From positions 124,001 through 188,000 of the forward strand of contig NZ_BAYA01000016.1 of assembly GCF_000685015.1 (NCBI RefSeq): a stretch of 64,000 nt of DNA, given 5' to 3'. A program made the position numbers and the translations under genes. Origin of the DNA: Paraburkholderia bannensis NBRC 103871 (lineage in GTDB: Bacteria > Pseudomonadota > Gammaproteobacteria > Burkholderiales > Burkholderiaceae). Below are positions 44,836-54,817 of this stretch, piece by piece (positions within the stretch are counted from its first letter, which is position 1; every line of letters begins with the position of its first letter). Under the pieces are notes generated by a model. It searched no databases. It saw nothing but the letters and a program-made list of their open reading frames with translations, and had not been told where the DNA came from.

Positions 44836-45228
44836 GTCGGTTTCGTGCAGCGTGTCTCGGGCAGGGGGCTGAGGACGCGCTGCACCTGCGCCTCGTTGTC
44901 GGTCGTCTCTCTAGCGGGCTGGGCGCGCGCGAACCGTATCGAGGAGCATGATAGGCGAAGCGCCGTTTCCTCACCGTTACCCATAAATTAACTTTTGTTA
45001 ATCTACGGCTGCCGCAGCGGCGACACAGTCGTGTGCAGTCATTGCGGGCGGGTGTCTTGCGTAAGAGGACATTAACTTAATTTAATGAGGCGCCGAATAT
45101 CGGAAGATCGGCTCTGGACGGATAATTGCAAGCCGAATGACAGAGACAAGGAAGACCACGCATCGCGCAAGCTGCTGCGCTGCGCCGCGACTGTTTTTGG
45201 TGGTTGTCTGGAACCGCGAGTGGCTGGA
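44836..45228. promoter_or_regulatory. Divergent regulatory region
   Basis: 393 bases between two divergent regulators. A perfect inverted repeat ATTAAC-TTTT-GTTAAT lies at 44987-45002, and ATTAACTTAATTTAAT, sharing the left half, lies at 45071-45086. These AT-rich elements stand out from the GC-rich surroundings and are candidate regulator-binding sites. No gene is seen; frames open here are low-quality upstream extensions. Confidence 0.45.
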
Positions 45229-45909
45229 ATGAAGATCTTGTTAGTAGAAGACAATGTGCAGGTCGCAGGCTTCCTGAAAAAAGGGCTGACGGAGGCGGGC
45301 CACGTGGTCGATTTCGCCGACAACGGCCACGACGGCATGTTTCTCGCCATGGGCGGCCTGTACGACGCAATCGTTCTGGATCGCATGCTGCCGGGCGGCA
45401 TGGACGGACTGAGCATCGTCTCGGCGCTGCGGGCGACGGGCAGCAAGACGCCGGTGCTGATCCTGAGCGCGCTCGACGCGGTGGACGAGCGCATTCGCGG
45501 GCTCAAGGGCGGCGGCGACGACTATGTCGTCAAGCCCTTCGCTTTCGGCGAGGTGCTGGCAAGGCTCGAAGTGCTCATGCGCCGCTCGCAGAACGACCTG
45601 CTTGAGACGACGCTCAAGCTCGGCGATTTGAGCATCGACCTGCTTTCGCGCAGGGTCACGCGTGCGGGCAAGGCGATCAGCCTGAAACCGCGCGAGTTCA
45701 AGCTGCTCGAATACATGATGCGCCATGCCGACCAGGTCGTGACGCGCACCATGTTGCTGGAGAACATCTGGGAATATCACTTCGATCCACAGACCAACGT
45801 GATCGACGTGCATGTCAGCAAGCTGCGGCAAAAGATCGATGCGGGCTTTGAGCGTTCGCTGCTGCACACCGTGCGAAATGCCGGGTATATGCTCTCGGCC
45901 GACACCTGA
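45229..45909 (+). CDS. OmpR-family response regulator
   Basis: A 226-residue two-component regulator. The receiver domain has the acidic pocket VEDN, phospho-acceptor Asp51 in AIVLDRMLPGG and the conserved Lys in DDYVVKPFAFGE. The winged-helix output domain (about 130-224) shows PREFKLLEYMMRHADQVVTR and NVIDVHVSKLRQKID. ATG 45229 (MKILLVEDNV) is where the domain begins; the frame is open 48 codons upstream. It lies 13 bases before the giant histidine kinase, its likely partner. Confidence 0.93.
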   Translation: MKILLVEDNVQVAGFLKKGLTEAGHVVDFADNGHDGMFLAMGGLYDAIVLDRMLPGGMDGLSIVSALRATGSKTPVLILSALDAVDERIRGLKGGGDDYVVKPFAFGEVLARLEVLMRRSQNDLLETTLKLGDLSIDLLSRRVTRAGKAISLKPREFKLLEYMMRHADQVVTRTMLLENIWEYHFDPQTNVIDVHVSKLRQKIDAGFERSLLHTVRNAGYMLSADT

Positions 45910-45922
45910 AATCCCGCCCACT

Positions 45923-48900
45923 GTGAAATCACCGACCGACGCGCCTGTCGTCACGAATCCGCAAGACCCGGACGTTCAAACGCTGTGGGACGACGGCACG
46001 CTCGTCCTCTCGCGGATCAAGGCGCGGGGCGCGCCGAACACACGGCTCGCCGTGCATGCGTCGGCACGCCAGCTATCGGCGCAAGCGCTGTCGCTGCTGG
46101 AGAACGCCGACCGGTTGCGCTCGCGGCTCGACAGCCTGCGCTTCGCGCGACCGTACGCGCTGGTGCGCGAAAGCCAGCGCACGACGCTCCTGCTCGACGA
46201 CCCCGGCGGCAGTGTGCTCGCGTCCATGCAGACGCATCGCCTGCCACTCGGCAAGGTGCTTTCCATGGCCGCCAACGCGGCCGCCGCCCTCGACGCGTTG
46301 CATGTGCGCGGCCTCATTCACCACGACGTGCGTGCGGCGCATCTGCTGGTCAATGCAAGGACTGGCGCGGTCGCGCTGACTGGATTCGGGCTGACCGCCG
46401 ATGCCGATGCGAACCAGGATACCAACCTCGAATCCGCCGCAGAAGGTCACGCATTCCCCCAGCCGGTGCTGTTCGCGGACGCGCTTCCCTACGTCGCGCC
46501 GGAACGAACCGGACTGCTCAACCGGCGCCCGGATGCGCGCTCGGATCTGTACTCGCTTGGCGTCGTGATCTACTGGATGCTCACGGGCCGGTTCCCCTGG
46601 CTGGCCAGCTCGGCGGCGGAGTGGCTGCACTGCCATACGGCGCGACCGCCCATTTCGCTCAAGGAGTCGGCGCCCCAGGTGCCCGACGCCGTTGCCGCCA
46701 TCGTCGAGCGGCTGCTCGCGAAAACCGCGCAGGATCGCTACCAGAGCGCGCGAGGCGTGGAACACGACCTGAGGCTGTGCGCGGAGCAATGTCTGCGCGG
46801 GACGCCGGTCGAACCCTTCGCATTGGGCGCGGCCGATTCGCTGGAACGCTTGCTGATTCCCGGTCGCCTGTACGGACGCGAGACGCATGTGCAGGCGCTC
46901 ACGGCCGCCTTCGAGCGGGTCGTTCACGATGGCGCGCCCGAATGCGTGCTGGTGTCCGGCTATTCAGGCATCGGCAAATCGGCGCTGGTCGAGGCGTTTC
47001 ACCGGTCGATGTCGCGCTCGGGCAGTCTGTTTGCTTCGGGCAAATTCGATCAGTACAAGCGCGATATTCCGTATGCAACGATTGCGCAATGTCTGGCGGC
47101 GCTCGTGCAACAGATCCTCGATGAAGACGAATCCGACGTCGATACATGGCGGGAGCGCATTCAGGACGCGCTTGGTTCGCACGGACTCCTGATCGTCAAC
47201 CTGATCCCCGTGCTGGAACGCCTGATCGGTGTGCAGCCGCCGGTTGCGGAACTCCCGCCACAGGAAGCGCAGACCCGGTTCGTCGCGACGCTCATGCGCT
47301 TCATCGCGGCCTTTGCATTTCCGGGGCGCCCGCTGGTGCTCTTTCTGGACGACCTGCAATGGCTGGACGCCGGCACGATCCCGGTCATCGAGGCGTTCGG
47401 AAAAGGCCAGGACGTACGGGATATCCTGCTGATCGGCGCGTATCGCGACAACGAAGTCGGGCCCGCTCACCCGTTGGCCCGCCTGGTCGATGGCATGCGT
47501 GCGGGGCAGGTTCGCGTGGACGAGCTGATGCTGGCTCCGCTCGGCGTGAACGACGTCGCAGGTCTCGTGCGCGATGCGACGCACGGCGACGCGCAACGCA
47601 CCGCGCAGCTCTCGCAGGTTTTGTTCGACAAGACCGGCGGGAATCCGTTTTTTGCCGTCCAGTTCCTCCAGCTTCTGGCCGACGAGCGCTTTCTGACTTT
47701 CGACAAGGCGAGCCAGGCGTGGGCCTGCAACGCAGAGCTGATCGCGCAGCGGGCCTTTCCCGACAGCGTTGTAGACCTGATGGTCGACAAGCTTGGCCGC
47801 CTGTCCGGTTCCACGCGCCGCGTGCTGGTGGATTTTGCGTGCCTTGGCACGACGGTCTCGGGCGCGGTGCTCGCGCGCGTGAGCGGCCAGTCGCAGGAGG
47901 CGATCGATGCGGCGTTGGCGGAAGCGGGCGCGCAGGGCCTTGTGTATCGCCACGCTGAGGGCTATGCATTCGTTCACGACCGCATCCAGGAGGCCGCCTA
48001 TGCGCTGATCGCCGAAGCCGATCGCGCACCGGCGCATTTGCGCATCGGCGCCCTGCTGGACGGCGACGACGACGACCCGGAGGTCGAACGCAACATCTTC
48101 GAGATCGTCAACCAGTTCAATCGCGCAATCCCTGTGATCGAGGATTTCGAAGTGCGCTTGCGCGTCGCCAGTCTCAACTTGCGCGCGGGCCGCAGAGCGA
48201 GGGCTTCGGCGGCGTATGGTTCGGCGCTTGCGTATCTGGCGCTCGGCAGCGACATGATCGGCAGTGGCGCATGGCAGACCCATTACGCCGAGAAGTTCTC
48301 GTTCGAGCTGCTGCGCGCCGAATGCGAATTCCTCACGGGCAACGCCGCACAGGCCGAACAGCGCCTGGGCGCGCTCGCAGGCCGCGCCATGAACGTGCCG
48401 CACAAGGCCGCCGTGGCCTTTCTGCGCGTGACGCTGCATACGGCGCTCGACCAGATGCAGGCCGCCGTCGAAATCTGCCTGGACTATTTGCGCGAGGTCG
48501 GGATCGACTGGGTTGCGCATCCCGCGCGCACGGCAGCCGCGGCGGAATACGCGACGCTGCACGAGCAGATCGGCCAGCGATCGATCGCTTCGCTGATCGA
48601 CCTTCCGCTGCTGCGCGACGAAACGCTGGAAGCGACGCTCAATGTGCTGACCGCCGTGCTGCCGCCGGCCTTCTTCACCGACGAGAACCTGGTGTGCCTC
48701 GTGTTGTCGCGCATGGCGAACCTGAGCATCCGGCATGGCAACACCGACGCGTCCTCGCTGGGTTTTGCCTACCTTGGCATGGTGGCGGGCCCGATCTTCG
48801 GCGACTACCGTGCGGGATTCGAGTTCGGCAGCCTGGGACTGGCGCTGGTGGACGAGCGCGGGCTGGGGCGGTTCCGCGCACGCGTGTACATGTGCTTCGC

Positions 48901-50998
48901 CTATCACGTGATGCCGTGGACGCAGCCCATGCGCGCGGGCCTGCCGCTGCTGCGGCGGGCCTTCGAAGCAGCGACCCAGAGCGGCGACCTGACCTATATC
49001 GGCTTCAGCAGTTGCTGCCTCGTGACGAGCCTGCTTGCCGCGGGCCATCCGCTCGCCGAGATCGAGGACGAGGCAGTAGAGCGTCTGCGTATCGTTCGCG
49101 CGGCGGGTTTCGGGCTGATCGTCGACATCATGAACGCGCAGCTGTCGCTGATCCGGGGACTGCGAGGGCTGCCGCCCTGGCTGGGTTCCCGTGGCGCCGA
49201 CCATGCGGACGAGCGCGCGTTCGAAAGCCACCTGGAGGGCAATCCCGCACTCGCCATCGCGGCATGCTGGTACTGGATACGCCAGATGCAGGCGCGGTAC
49301 TTCGCGGGCGACATCGAGCGCGCGCTAGAGGCGCAGCAGCGCGCGGCGCCCTTGCTGTGGACGACGTCGGGACATTTCGAGCTGGCGGAATATCACTTCT
49401 TTGGTGCACTGGCGCGTTTGCAGCGGCATGACGCGCTTGCGCCCGCCGACCAGGCCGCCGACCAGGCCGCCAACCAGGCCGCCAACCAGGCGGCGCTCGC
49501 GGATCACGTCGACAAACTGCGCGGCTGGGCCCAGCACGCCCCCGCGAACTTCGCTTCGCGCACCGCACTGGTCGACGCCGAACTCGCGCGCGTGGGCGGC
49601 CGCGAGTTCGAGGCGATGCGTCTCTACGAGCAGGCGATCGCGCAGGCGCGCGAGCAGCGTCTGCTGCATGTCGAGGGACTCGCCCATGAAATCGCCGGCC
49701 GGTTCTATGCGGAGCATGGATTTGCGGCGATCAGCGTCGTCTACCTGCGCAACGCACGGCAGGCCTGGCTGAACTGGGGGGCGATGGCGCGAGTGAGGTC
49801 GCTCGATGCGCGCTATCCGGGCCTGGCGCAGGAAGAGGCGCCGAATGCACCGGGTGGGGCGGTCGCGAATCAACTGGAGATGGAAACAGTCGTTAAGGCA
49901 TCCCAGGCAATTTCCGGCGAGCGGGTGCTGGAACGGCTCATGCATACGCTGATGACCATTGTGCTCGAACACGCGGGCGCCCGCCGTGCCGTGTTGATCC
50001 TGCCGCACGCAGAGCAGCTCTGGATCGAGGCGGAGGCCAACGCGATCCGCGAAGGCGCGAGCGTCAATGTCGGCCGTCGCGCCGCCGCGGCGGACGCCGT
50101 GCCGCTCGCGATGCTCCATCACAGCCTGCGCACGCACGAGCCGGTGCGCCTTGACGACGCGTCGATCGAGAATCCGTTCGGGGCGGACGAATACTTCCGC
50201 GCGGGCAATGCGCGCTCGGTGCTGGCCTTGCCGCTCCTCAAGCAGGACAGGCTGATCGGCGCGCTGTATCTGGAGAACGAACTGGCGCCCGGCGTGTTTA
50301 CGCTCGCGCGCATGGCGGTGCTCAGCTTGCTTGCATCGCAGGCCGCGATATCGATTGAAAATGCCAGCCTGGAAGAGGTCGAGGCGCTGCTCGAAGAAAA
50401 GGAAGCCTTGCTGCAGGAAGTGCATCACCGGGTCAAAAACAATCTGCAGTTGATCAGCAGCCTGCTCAACCTCCAGGCGTCGCGCGTGGAAGACCGCTCG
50501 ACGGCCGAGCGCTTCCTGGACAGCCGCAACCGCGTGCGTTCGATGGCCATGGTTCACGAGAACCTGTATCGGGCCGGGAATTTTGCGCGCATCGACATGG
50601 CGTCCCATATCCGGAACCTGTGCGCGCACCTCTCCCGCGTCTATGAACTGAGCCAGTTGAACGTGTCGCTCGACGTGCAGGTGGACGACGTCCAGCTCGA
50701 CATGAACCGCGCGGTGGCGTGTGGCATGATCGTGAACGAACTCGTCTCGAATGCGCTGAAGCATGCGTTTCCGCAGGGGCGGCGCGGCCAGCTGCGCGTG
50801 CAACTGGTGATGGCCGACGAGCACTGCTGCGAGCTGGTCGTCGCGGACGACGGCGTGGGCTTGCCGGCCGATTTTTCCCTTGAGAGCGCCGATACGCTCG
50901 GCCTCCAGCTCGTTTCCGACCTGTCCAGCCAGCTCCATGCCTCAGTGCGCCAGGACAGCGGCGCGGGGACGAGCTTTGTCATCCAGTTCAAACTCTAA
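45923..50998 (+). CDS. Trifunctional kinase-like/ATPase/GAF sensor histidine kinase
   Basis: A 1691-residue cytoplasmic sensor, start GTG 45923. Domains in order: protein-kinase-like (about 50-290; GLIHHDVRAAHLLV replaces HRD-type loops, and the DFG position reads TGFGL), AAA/STAND ATPase (Walker A VSGYSGIGKSALVE near 350, Walker B LVLFLDDLQWLD near 475), a long helical-repeat region, GAF (about 1330-1480), HisKA_2 with EVHHRVKNNLQLISSLLNLQ near 1500, and HATPase (NELVSNALKHAFPQG to the end). The degraded DFG suggests a pseudokinase. This layout is known in proteobacteria and cyanobacteria. It probably signals to the adjacent regulators. Confidence 0.92.
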   Translation: MKSPTDAPVVTNPQDPDVQTLWDDGTLVLSRIKARGAPNTRLAVHASARQLSAQALSLLENADRLRSRLDSLRFARPYALVRESQRTTLLLDDPGGSVLASMQTHRLPLGKVLSMAANAAAALDALHVRGLIHHDVRAAHLLVNARTGAVALTGFGLTADADANQDTNLESAAEGHAFPQPVLFADALPYVAPERTGLLNRRPDARSDLYSLGVVIYWMLTGRFPWLASSAAEWLHCHTARPPISLKESAPQVPDAVAAIVERLLAKTAQDRYQSARGVEHDLRLCAEQCLRGTPVEPFALGAADSLERLLIPGRLYGRETHVQALTAAFERVVHDGAPECVLVSGYSGIGKSALVEAFHRSMSRSGSLFASGKFDQYKRDIPYATIAQCLAALVQQILDEDESDVDTWRERIQDALGSHGLLIVNLIPVLERLIGVQPPVAELPPQEAQTRFVATLMRFIAAFAFPGRPLVLFLDDLQWLDAGTIPVIEAFGKGQDVRDILLIGAYRDNEVGPAHPLARLVDGMRAGQVRVDELMLAPLGVNDVAGLVRDATHGDAQRTAQLSQVLFDKTGGNPFFAVQFLQLLADERFLTFDKASQAWACNAELIAQRAFPDSVVDLMVDKLGRLSGSTRRVLVDFACLGTTVSGAVLARVSGQSQEAIDAALAEAGAQGLVYRHAEGYAFVHDRIQEAAYALIAEADRAPAHLRIGALLDGDDDDPEVERNIFEIVNQFNRAIPVIEDFEVRLRVASLNLRAGRRARASAAYGSALAYLALGSDMIGSGAWQTHYAEKFSFELLRAECEFLTGNAAQAEQRLGALAGRAMNVPHKAAVAFLRVTLHTALDQMQAAVEICLDYLREVGIDWVAHPARTAAAAEYATLHEQIGQRSIASLIDLPLLRDETLEATLNVLTAVLPPAFFTDENLVCLVLSRMANLSIRHGNTDASSLGFAYLGMVAGPIFGDYRAGFEFGSLGLALVDERGLGRFRARVYMCFAYHVMPWTQPMRAGLPLLRRAFEAATQSGDLTYIGFSSCCLVTSLLAAGHPLAEIEDEAVERLRIVRAAGFGLIVDIMNAQLSLIRGLRGLPPWLGSRGADHADERAFESHLEGNPALAIAACWYWIRQMQARYFAGDIERALEAQQRAAPLLWTTSGHFELAEYHFFGALARLQRHDALAPADQAADQAANQAANQAALADHVDKLRGWAQHAPANFASRTALVDAELARVGGREFEAMRLYEQAIAQAREQRLLHVEGLAHEIAGRFYAEHGFAAISVVYLRNARQAWLNWGAMARVRSLDARYPGLAQEEAPNAPGGAVANQLEMETVVKASQAISGERVLERLMHTLMTIVLEHAGARRAVLILPHAEQLWIEAEANAIREGASVNVGRRAAAADAVPLAMLHHSLRTHEPVRLDDASIENPFGADEYFRAGNARSVLALPLLKQDRLIGALYLENELAPGVFTLARMAVLSLLASQAAISIENASLEEVEALLEEKEALLQEVHHRVKNNLQLISSLLNLQASRVEDRSTAERFLDSRNRVRSMAMVHENLYRAGNFARIDMASHIRNLCAHLSRVYELSQLNVSLDVQVDDVQLDMNRAVACGMIVNELVSNALKHAFPQGRRGQLRVQLVMADEHCCELVVADDGVGLPADFSLESADTLGLQLVSDLSSQLHASVRQDSGAGTSFVIQFKL

Positions 50999-51017
50999 GG
51001 ATTTTTCGGGCTTCGTC

Positions 51018-53594
51018 ATGGCATCCGCGCGCATTCTTATCGTGGAAGACGATCGCGTCGTGGCGCGCGATATCGGTCAGCAGCTCGTGCGCTGCGGGCA
51101 TACCGTCGTGAGCAGTGTCGCGAGCGGCGAGGAGGCGATCGTCGTGGCGGCGCGCACGCCGCTCGATCTCGTTCTCATGGACGTGCGCCTCGAAGGCAAG
51201 CTCGATGGTATCGATGCCGCTCGGCGGCTGCGCGAAGCGCACGGCCTGCCCATCGTCTTTCTCACCGCCTATGCGGACGAGGAGACGGTTCAGCGCGCGG
51301 CGGTCACCGAACCCTTCGGGTACATCCTCAAGCCTTTCGAAGACCAGCAACTGCGTACGGTCGTCGAAATGGCGCTCTACAAGCATGCCGCCGAGCGCCG
51401 CCTGCGCGAGAGCGAGCAGCGCTACGCGGCCACCCTGGCGAGCATTGGCGACGGCGTGATCGCGACGGACTGCGATTCGCGGATCACGCTGATCAACCCC
51501 GTCGCCGAGGCATGGACAGGCTGGTCGCAGGGGGAGGCCATCGGCCAGCCGCTGGAGAAGGTGCTCGTGCTGGTCGACGAGGACACGAACACGCCGCTGG
51601 ACGACGTGGGCGCTGCCGTGCTGCGCGACCGGGCGGACGTCGACATGCCGGTCAAGACCCGGCTGGTCGGCCGGCACGGTCGCGAAGTCCCGGTCGAAAA
51701 CCGGGTCACGCCGATTGTCGACAGCGTGGGGAAAGTGGTCGGCGTCGTGCTCGCGATCCGCGACGTGACGGCCGCGCGCCGTGCGGCGCAGGCCGAGATC
51801 CTGCGCGAGACCAACGAGCGCCTCGGCGCGGCCATGTGGGGGTCGAACGTCGGCGTATGGGAGCTCGAATGCGATGGCGAAGACGAGCGGCACTGGATAC
51901 TGCGATGCTGGAACGTGCGCGAGTGGCTCGGCTATGGCGAGCATGAGGGCGCGCCCGGCTTCAGCCGTTTCATGGAGCTGGTGCATCCCGACGACCGTGC
52001 GTCCTTCGCGCAGGCCATCAAAGGCCAGACGAGGAACGGCGGCGCGCTGGCGGTCGAGCACCGGCTGCTGCATCGCGACGGGGCGTACCGATGGGTGCTC
52101 ACGCGCGGCACGCGGCGCACGCCCGCGGGCGCCACGCCGGTCTGCCTGAGCGGCACGCTGATCGACATTAGCGAGCTCAAGCGTGCGGAACTGGCGTTGC
52201 GCGCCAGCGAGGAGCGCTTCCGGGGCACGTTTGAAAACGCAGCAGTGGGGATTGCGCACTGCGCCGCGGACGGTCGATTCCTGCGCGTGAACCAGCGCTA
52301 CTGCGAGATTGTCGGCTATAGCCGCGACGCGTTGCTCAACATGACGTTCAGGGACGTCACGGACGCCTCCAGCCTGCCGGACAGCGTTTCCCGCTTCGGC
52401 CTGCTGTTCGAGAAGAAAATCTCGCACTACGCCGAAGACAAGGTCGTCGTCCGAGGCGACGGCACGCGCGTCTGGGTCAATGTCTGCGTCGCGATGCAAT
52501 GGGAGCCGGACGACCAGATCTACCATACGATCGCGGTCTTGCAGGACATTTCCGGGCGCAAGGCGCTGGAAGCGAACGTGCGCGAGGCGCGCGACGAAGC
52601 GGAAGCCGCGAACAAGGCCAAGGATCAATTTCTCGCCAATATCAGCCACGAATTGCGCACGCCGCTGAACGGCATCCTCGGCTATGCACAGATCCTGCGC
52701 CACGATGACGCGCTCGGTGCGCGCCAGCGCTCGCAGGTCGCGGTCATCGAGCAAAGCGGGACGCACCTGTCGACGCTGATCAACGACTTGCTGGAGTTCG
52801 CGCGCATCGGCGCGGGCCGCATCGAGCTGCATCTGGCCGATGTGCCGCTCACGCCGTTCCTGGAAATGCTCGCGCAGATGGTCGGCGTGCGTGCGCGGGA
52901 AAAGGGACTGACGCAGACCGCGGTGATTTCGCCTTGCTTGCCGGTCGTGATTCGAGTCGACGAAAAGCGCCTGCGCCAGGTGCTGCTCAACCTGCTTTCG
53001 AATGCCGTGAAATTCACCGATGAAGGCGAGGTCACGTTTGCGGTTCGACAGGTGAGCGAGGGTGTCATGCGCTTCGAGGTGTCCGACTCAGGCGTGGGCA
53101 TCGCGCCGGGGCAGATCGAGCGCGTCTTCCAGCCTTTCGAACAGGCGGGCGATACCGAGCGGCGCAGTGCAGGCCTGGGGCTGGGCCTGTCCATCAGCCA
53201 GCATCTCGTGCGCCTCATGGGCAGCGAGATCCATGTGCAGAGCGAACCCGGTCGCGGGAGCCGCTTCTGGTTCGATCTTGCGCTGGCGGGCCAGGGCGAT
53301 GCAGCCGGCGCGGCGAACGACGCGGATTGCATCGAGAGGCCGGTTGTCGATGCCATGGCCGACGAGCCGGTGCAGCCGCTGGCCGTGCCCTCGCACGAGA
53401 ACATGGCGATTCTTCACCGGCTGGCATTGCGAGGCCAGATGCGCGATGTCGTGCGTCATGCCAATTCGCTGCTGGAAAGCGACGCGCGTTACCAGGCGTT
53501 CGTGCTGCGCGTGCGCGGGCTGGCGGAAAGCTTCGAATCGCGGGAGCTGCTTGCGTTCATCGAACGGCATTGGAACGGAAGAGAGCCGACATGA
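51018..53594 (+). CDS. Hybrid sensor histidine kinase (REC-PAS-PAS-PAS-HisKA-HATPase)
   Basis: An 858-residue cytoplasmic kinase. It begins with a receiver (Asp55 in LVLMDVRLEGKLDG, Lys in GYILKPFEDQQ), then three PAS/PAC units (RYAATLASIGDGVIATDCDS; a second near 270-395; third RFRGTFENAAVGIAHCAADG), a HisKA domain with His near 543 (NISHELRTPLNGILGYAQIL) and an HATPase (LLNLLSNAVKFTDEGE, SAGLGLGLSISQHLV). A C-terminal tail of about 80 residues has no recognised domain. The N-terminal receiver implies it is itself controlled by an upstream kinase, presumably its neighbour 19 bases before. Confidence 0.93.
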   Translation: MASARILIVEDDRVVARDIGQQLVRCGHTVVSSVASGEEAIVVAARTPLDLVLMDVRLEGKLDGIDAARRLREAHGLPIVFLTAYADEETVQRAAVTEPFGYILKPFEDQQLRTVVEMALYKHAAERRLRESEQRYAATLASIGDGVIATDCDSRITLINPVAEAWTGWSQGEAIGQPLEKVLVLVDEDTNTPLDDVGAAVLRDRADVDMPVKTRLVGRHGREVPVENRVTPIVDSVGKVVGVVLAIRDVTAARRAAQAEILRETNERLGAAMWGSNVGVWELECDGEDERHWILRCWNVREWLGYGEHEGAPGFSRFMELVHPDDRASFAQAIKGQTRNGGALAVEHRLLHRDGAYRWVLTRGTRRTPAGATPVCLSGTLIDISELKRAELALRASEERFRGTFENAAVGIAHCAADGRFLRVNQRYCEIVGYSRDALLNMTFRDVTDASSLPDSVSRFGLLFEKKISHYAEDKVVVRGDGTRVWVNVCVAMQWEPDDQIYHTIAVLQDISGRKALEANVREARDEAEAANKAKDQFLANISHELRTPLNGILGYAQILRHDDALGARQRSQVAVIEQSGTHLSTLINDLLEFARIGAGRIELHLADVPLTPFLEMLAQMVGVRAREKGLTQTAVISPCLPVVIRVDEKRLRQVLLNLLSNAVKFTDEGEVTFAVRQVSEGVMRFEVSDSGVGIAPGQIERVFQPFEQAGDTERRSAGLGLGLSISQHLVRLMGSEIHVQSEPGRGSRFWFDLALAGQGDAAGAANDADCIERPVVDAMADEPVQPLAVPSHENMAILHRLALRGQMRDVVRHANSLLESDARYQAFVLRVRGLAESFESRELLAFIERHWNGREPT

Positions 53595-54751
53595 CAGAGG
53601 AACTTGAATGCATGGCGCCGCTCGTGCTGGTAGTGGACGATACGGCGTCGAACCTGGGCCTCGTGGTCGATTTTCTCGAAGGCAACGACCTGCGCGTCTC
53701 GATTGCCCGCGACGGCGAAGAGGCGCTCAGGCGGGCCGACCTCGTGCATCCCGACCTGATCCTGCTCGATGTGATGATGCCGGGCCTCGATGGGTTCGAG
53801 GTGTGCCGCAGGTTGAAGGACAATCCGCGCACGCGCGCGGTTCCGGTCATCTTCATGACCTCGCTTTCGCAGACGGAAGACAAGACCGCAGGCTTTCATG
53901 TCGGTGCCGTCGACTATGTGACCAAGCCGCTGCAGATGGAAGAACTGCTGGCGCGCGTGAAGACGCATTTGAAGCTGGGGCGCCTGCAGAAAACCCTCAA
54001 GGAGCAGAACGCGCGTCTTCAGGAAGAGGTGCGCAGCCGCGAGGCCGCGCAGGACGCCCTGATCGAAATGATCAATAGCGTGCGCAATACCTCGAATGCC
54101 ATCGCTCACGATCTTCGCACGCCGCTGACCGAGTTTCGCTTCAGGATGGAAGCGATGATCCTCGATCTCAAGACCAGGGTCGATGGCGAAACGCTGGAGC
54201 GTCTGGAGGGTGCGTTAAGCGATATCGACCGGGTCATCGGCATTTTCAATGCGCTCCTGCGGCTCGCGGAAATCGATGCGGGCGTGCGCCGCTCGGGCTT
54301 CGTGGACAGCGACCTGGCGCACATCGCCGCCGAGGCGGTGGAGTTCTACCAGCCGCTCGCCGAACTGCGCGGGCTCGCCTTGACGCTGAGTGGCCCGGAG
54401 AGCCTGCCGGGGCTGGTCGATCCGTTGCTGCTGGCCCAGGCGATCGGCAATCTGATCGACAACGCGCTGAAGTTCGCGCGCACGCAGGTGCATGTGCATC
54501 TGGGCGATGCCGGCGGCCTGATCGAATTGGCGGTGGCCGACGACGGCCCCGGTGTGGCGGATGCGGAAAAAGCCAGGGTGACCGAGCGGTTCTACCGTGG
54601 TGACGCAAGTCGCGGAACGCCCGGCGTGGGGCTCGGGCTTGCGCTGGTCAGAGGGGTGGCGACGCTGCATCGCGGCACGCTGACGCTCGAAGACAACGAT
54701 CCAGGGCTGATCGTGAAGCTGGCGCTATCGTGCCCGCCGCGCCACGGGTGA
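53591..54751 (+). CDS. Response regulator-histidine kinase fusion
   Basis: A 386-residue protein. The N-terminal receiver has VVDD, Asp60 in LILLDVMMPGLDG and the Lys in VDYVTKPLQMEE; a coiled-coil linker (LQKTLKEQNARLQEEVRSRE) leads to HisKA (AIAHDLRTPLTEFRFRMEAM) and HATPase (AIGNLIDNALKFAR, ADDGPGVADAEKARV, GVGLGLALVRGVATLH). The ATG overlaps the stop of the previous gene (ATGA). With no DNA-binding output it is probably an intermediate or phosphatase in a phosphorelay. It is the last gene of the four-gene run. Confidence 0.92.
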   Translation: MTEELECMAPLVLVVDDTASNLGLVVDFLEGNDLRVSIARDGEEALRRADLVHPDLILLDVMMPGLDGFEVCRRLKDNPRTRAVPVIFMTSLSQTEDKTAGFHVGAVDYVTKPLQMEELLARVKTHLKLGRLQKTLKEQNARLQEEVRSREAAQDALIEMINSVRNTSNAIAHDLRTPLTEFRFRMEAMILDLKTRVDGETLERLEGALSDIDRVIGIFNALLRLAEIDAGVRRSGFVDSDLAHIAAEAVEFYQPLAELRGLALTLSGPESLPGLVDPLLLAQAIGNLIDNALKFARTQVHVHLGDAGGLIELAVADDGPGVADAEKARVTERFYRGDASRGTPGVGLGLALVRGVATLHRGTLTLEDNDPGLIVKLALSCPPRHG

Positions 54752-54817
54752 GACGACCGTCGACACCAGGACGCAGTCATCGCAACGATCGACGATCGCT
54801 ACGTTTGACGTGTGCCG

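Noticed and set aside
46964..49231. 755-codon minus-strand open frame in the large kinase gene
   Set aside because: Antisense shadow of the ATPase and helical-repeat region.
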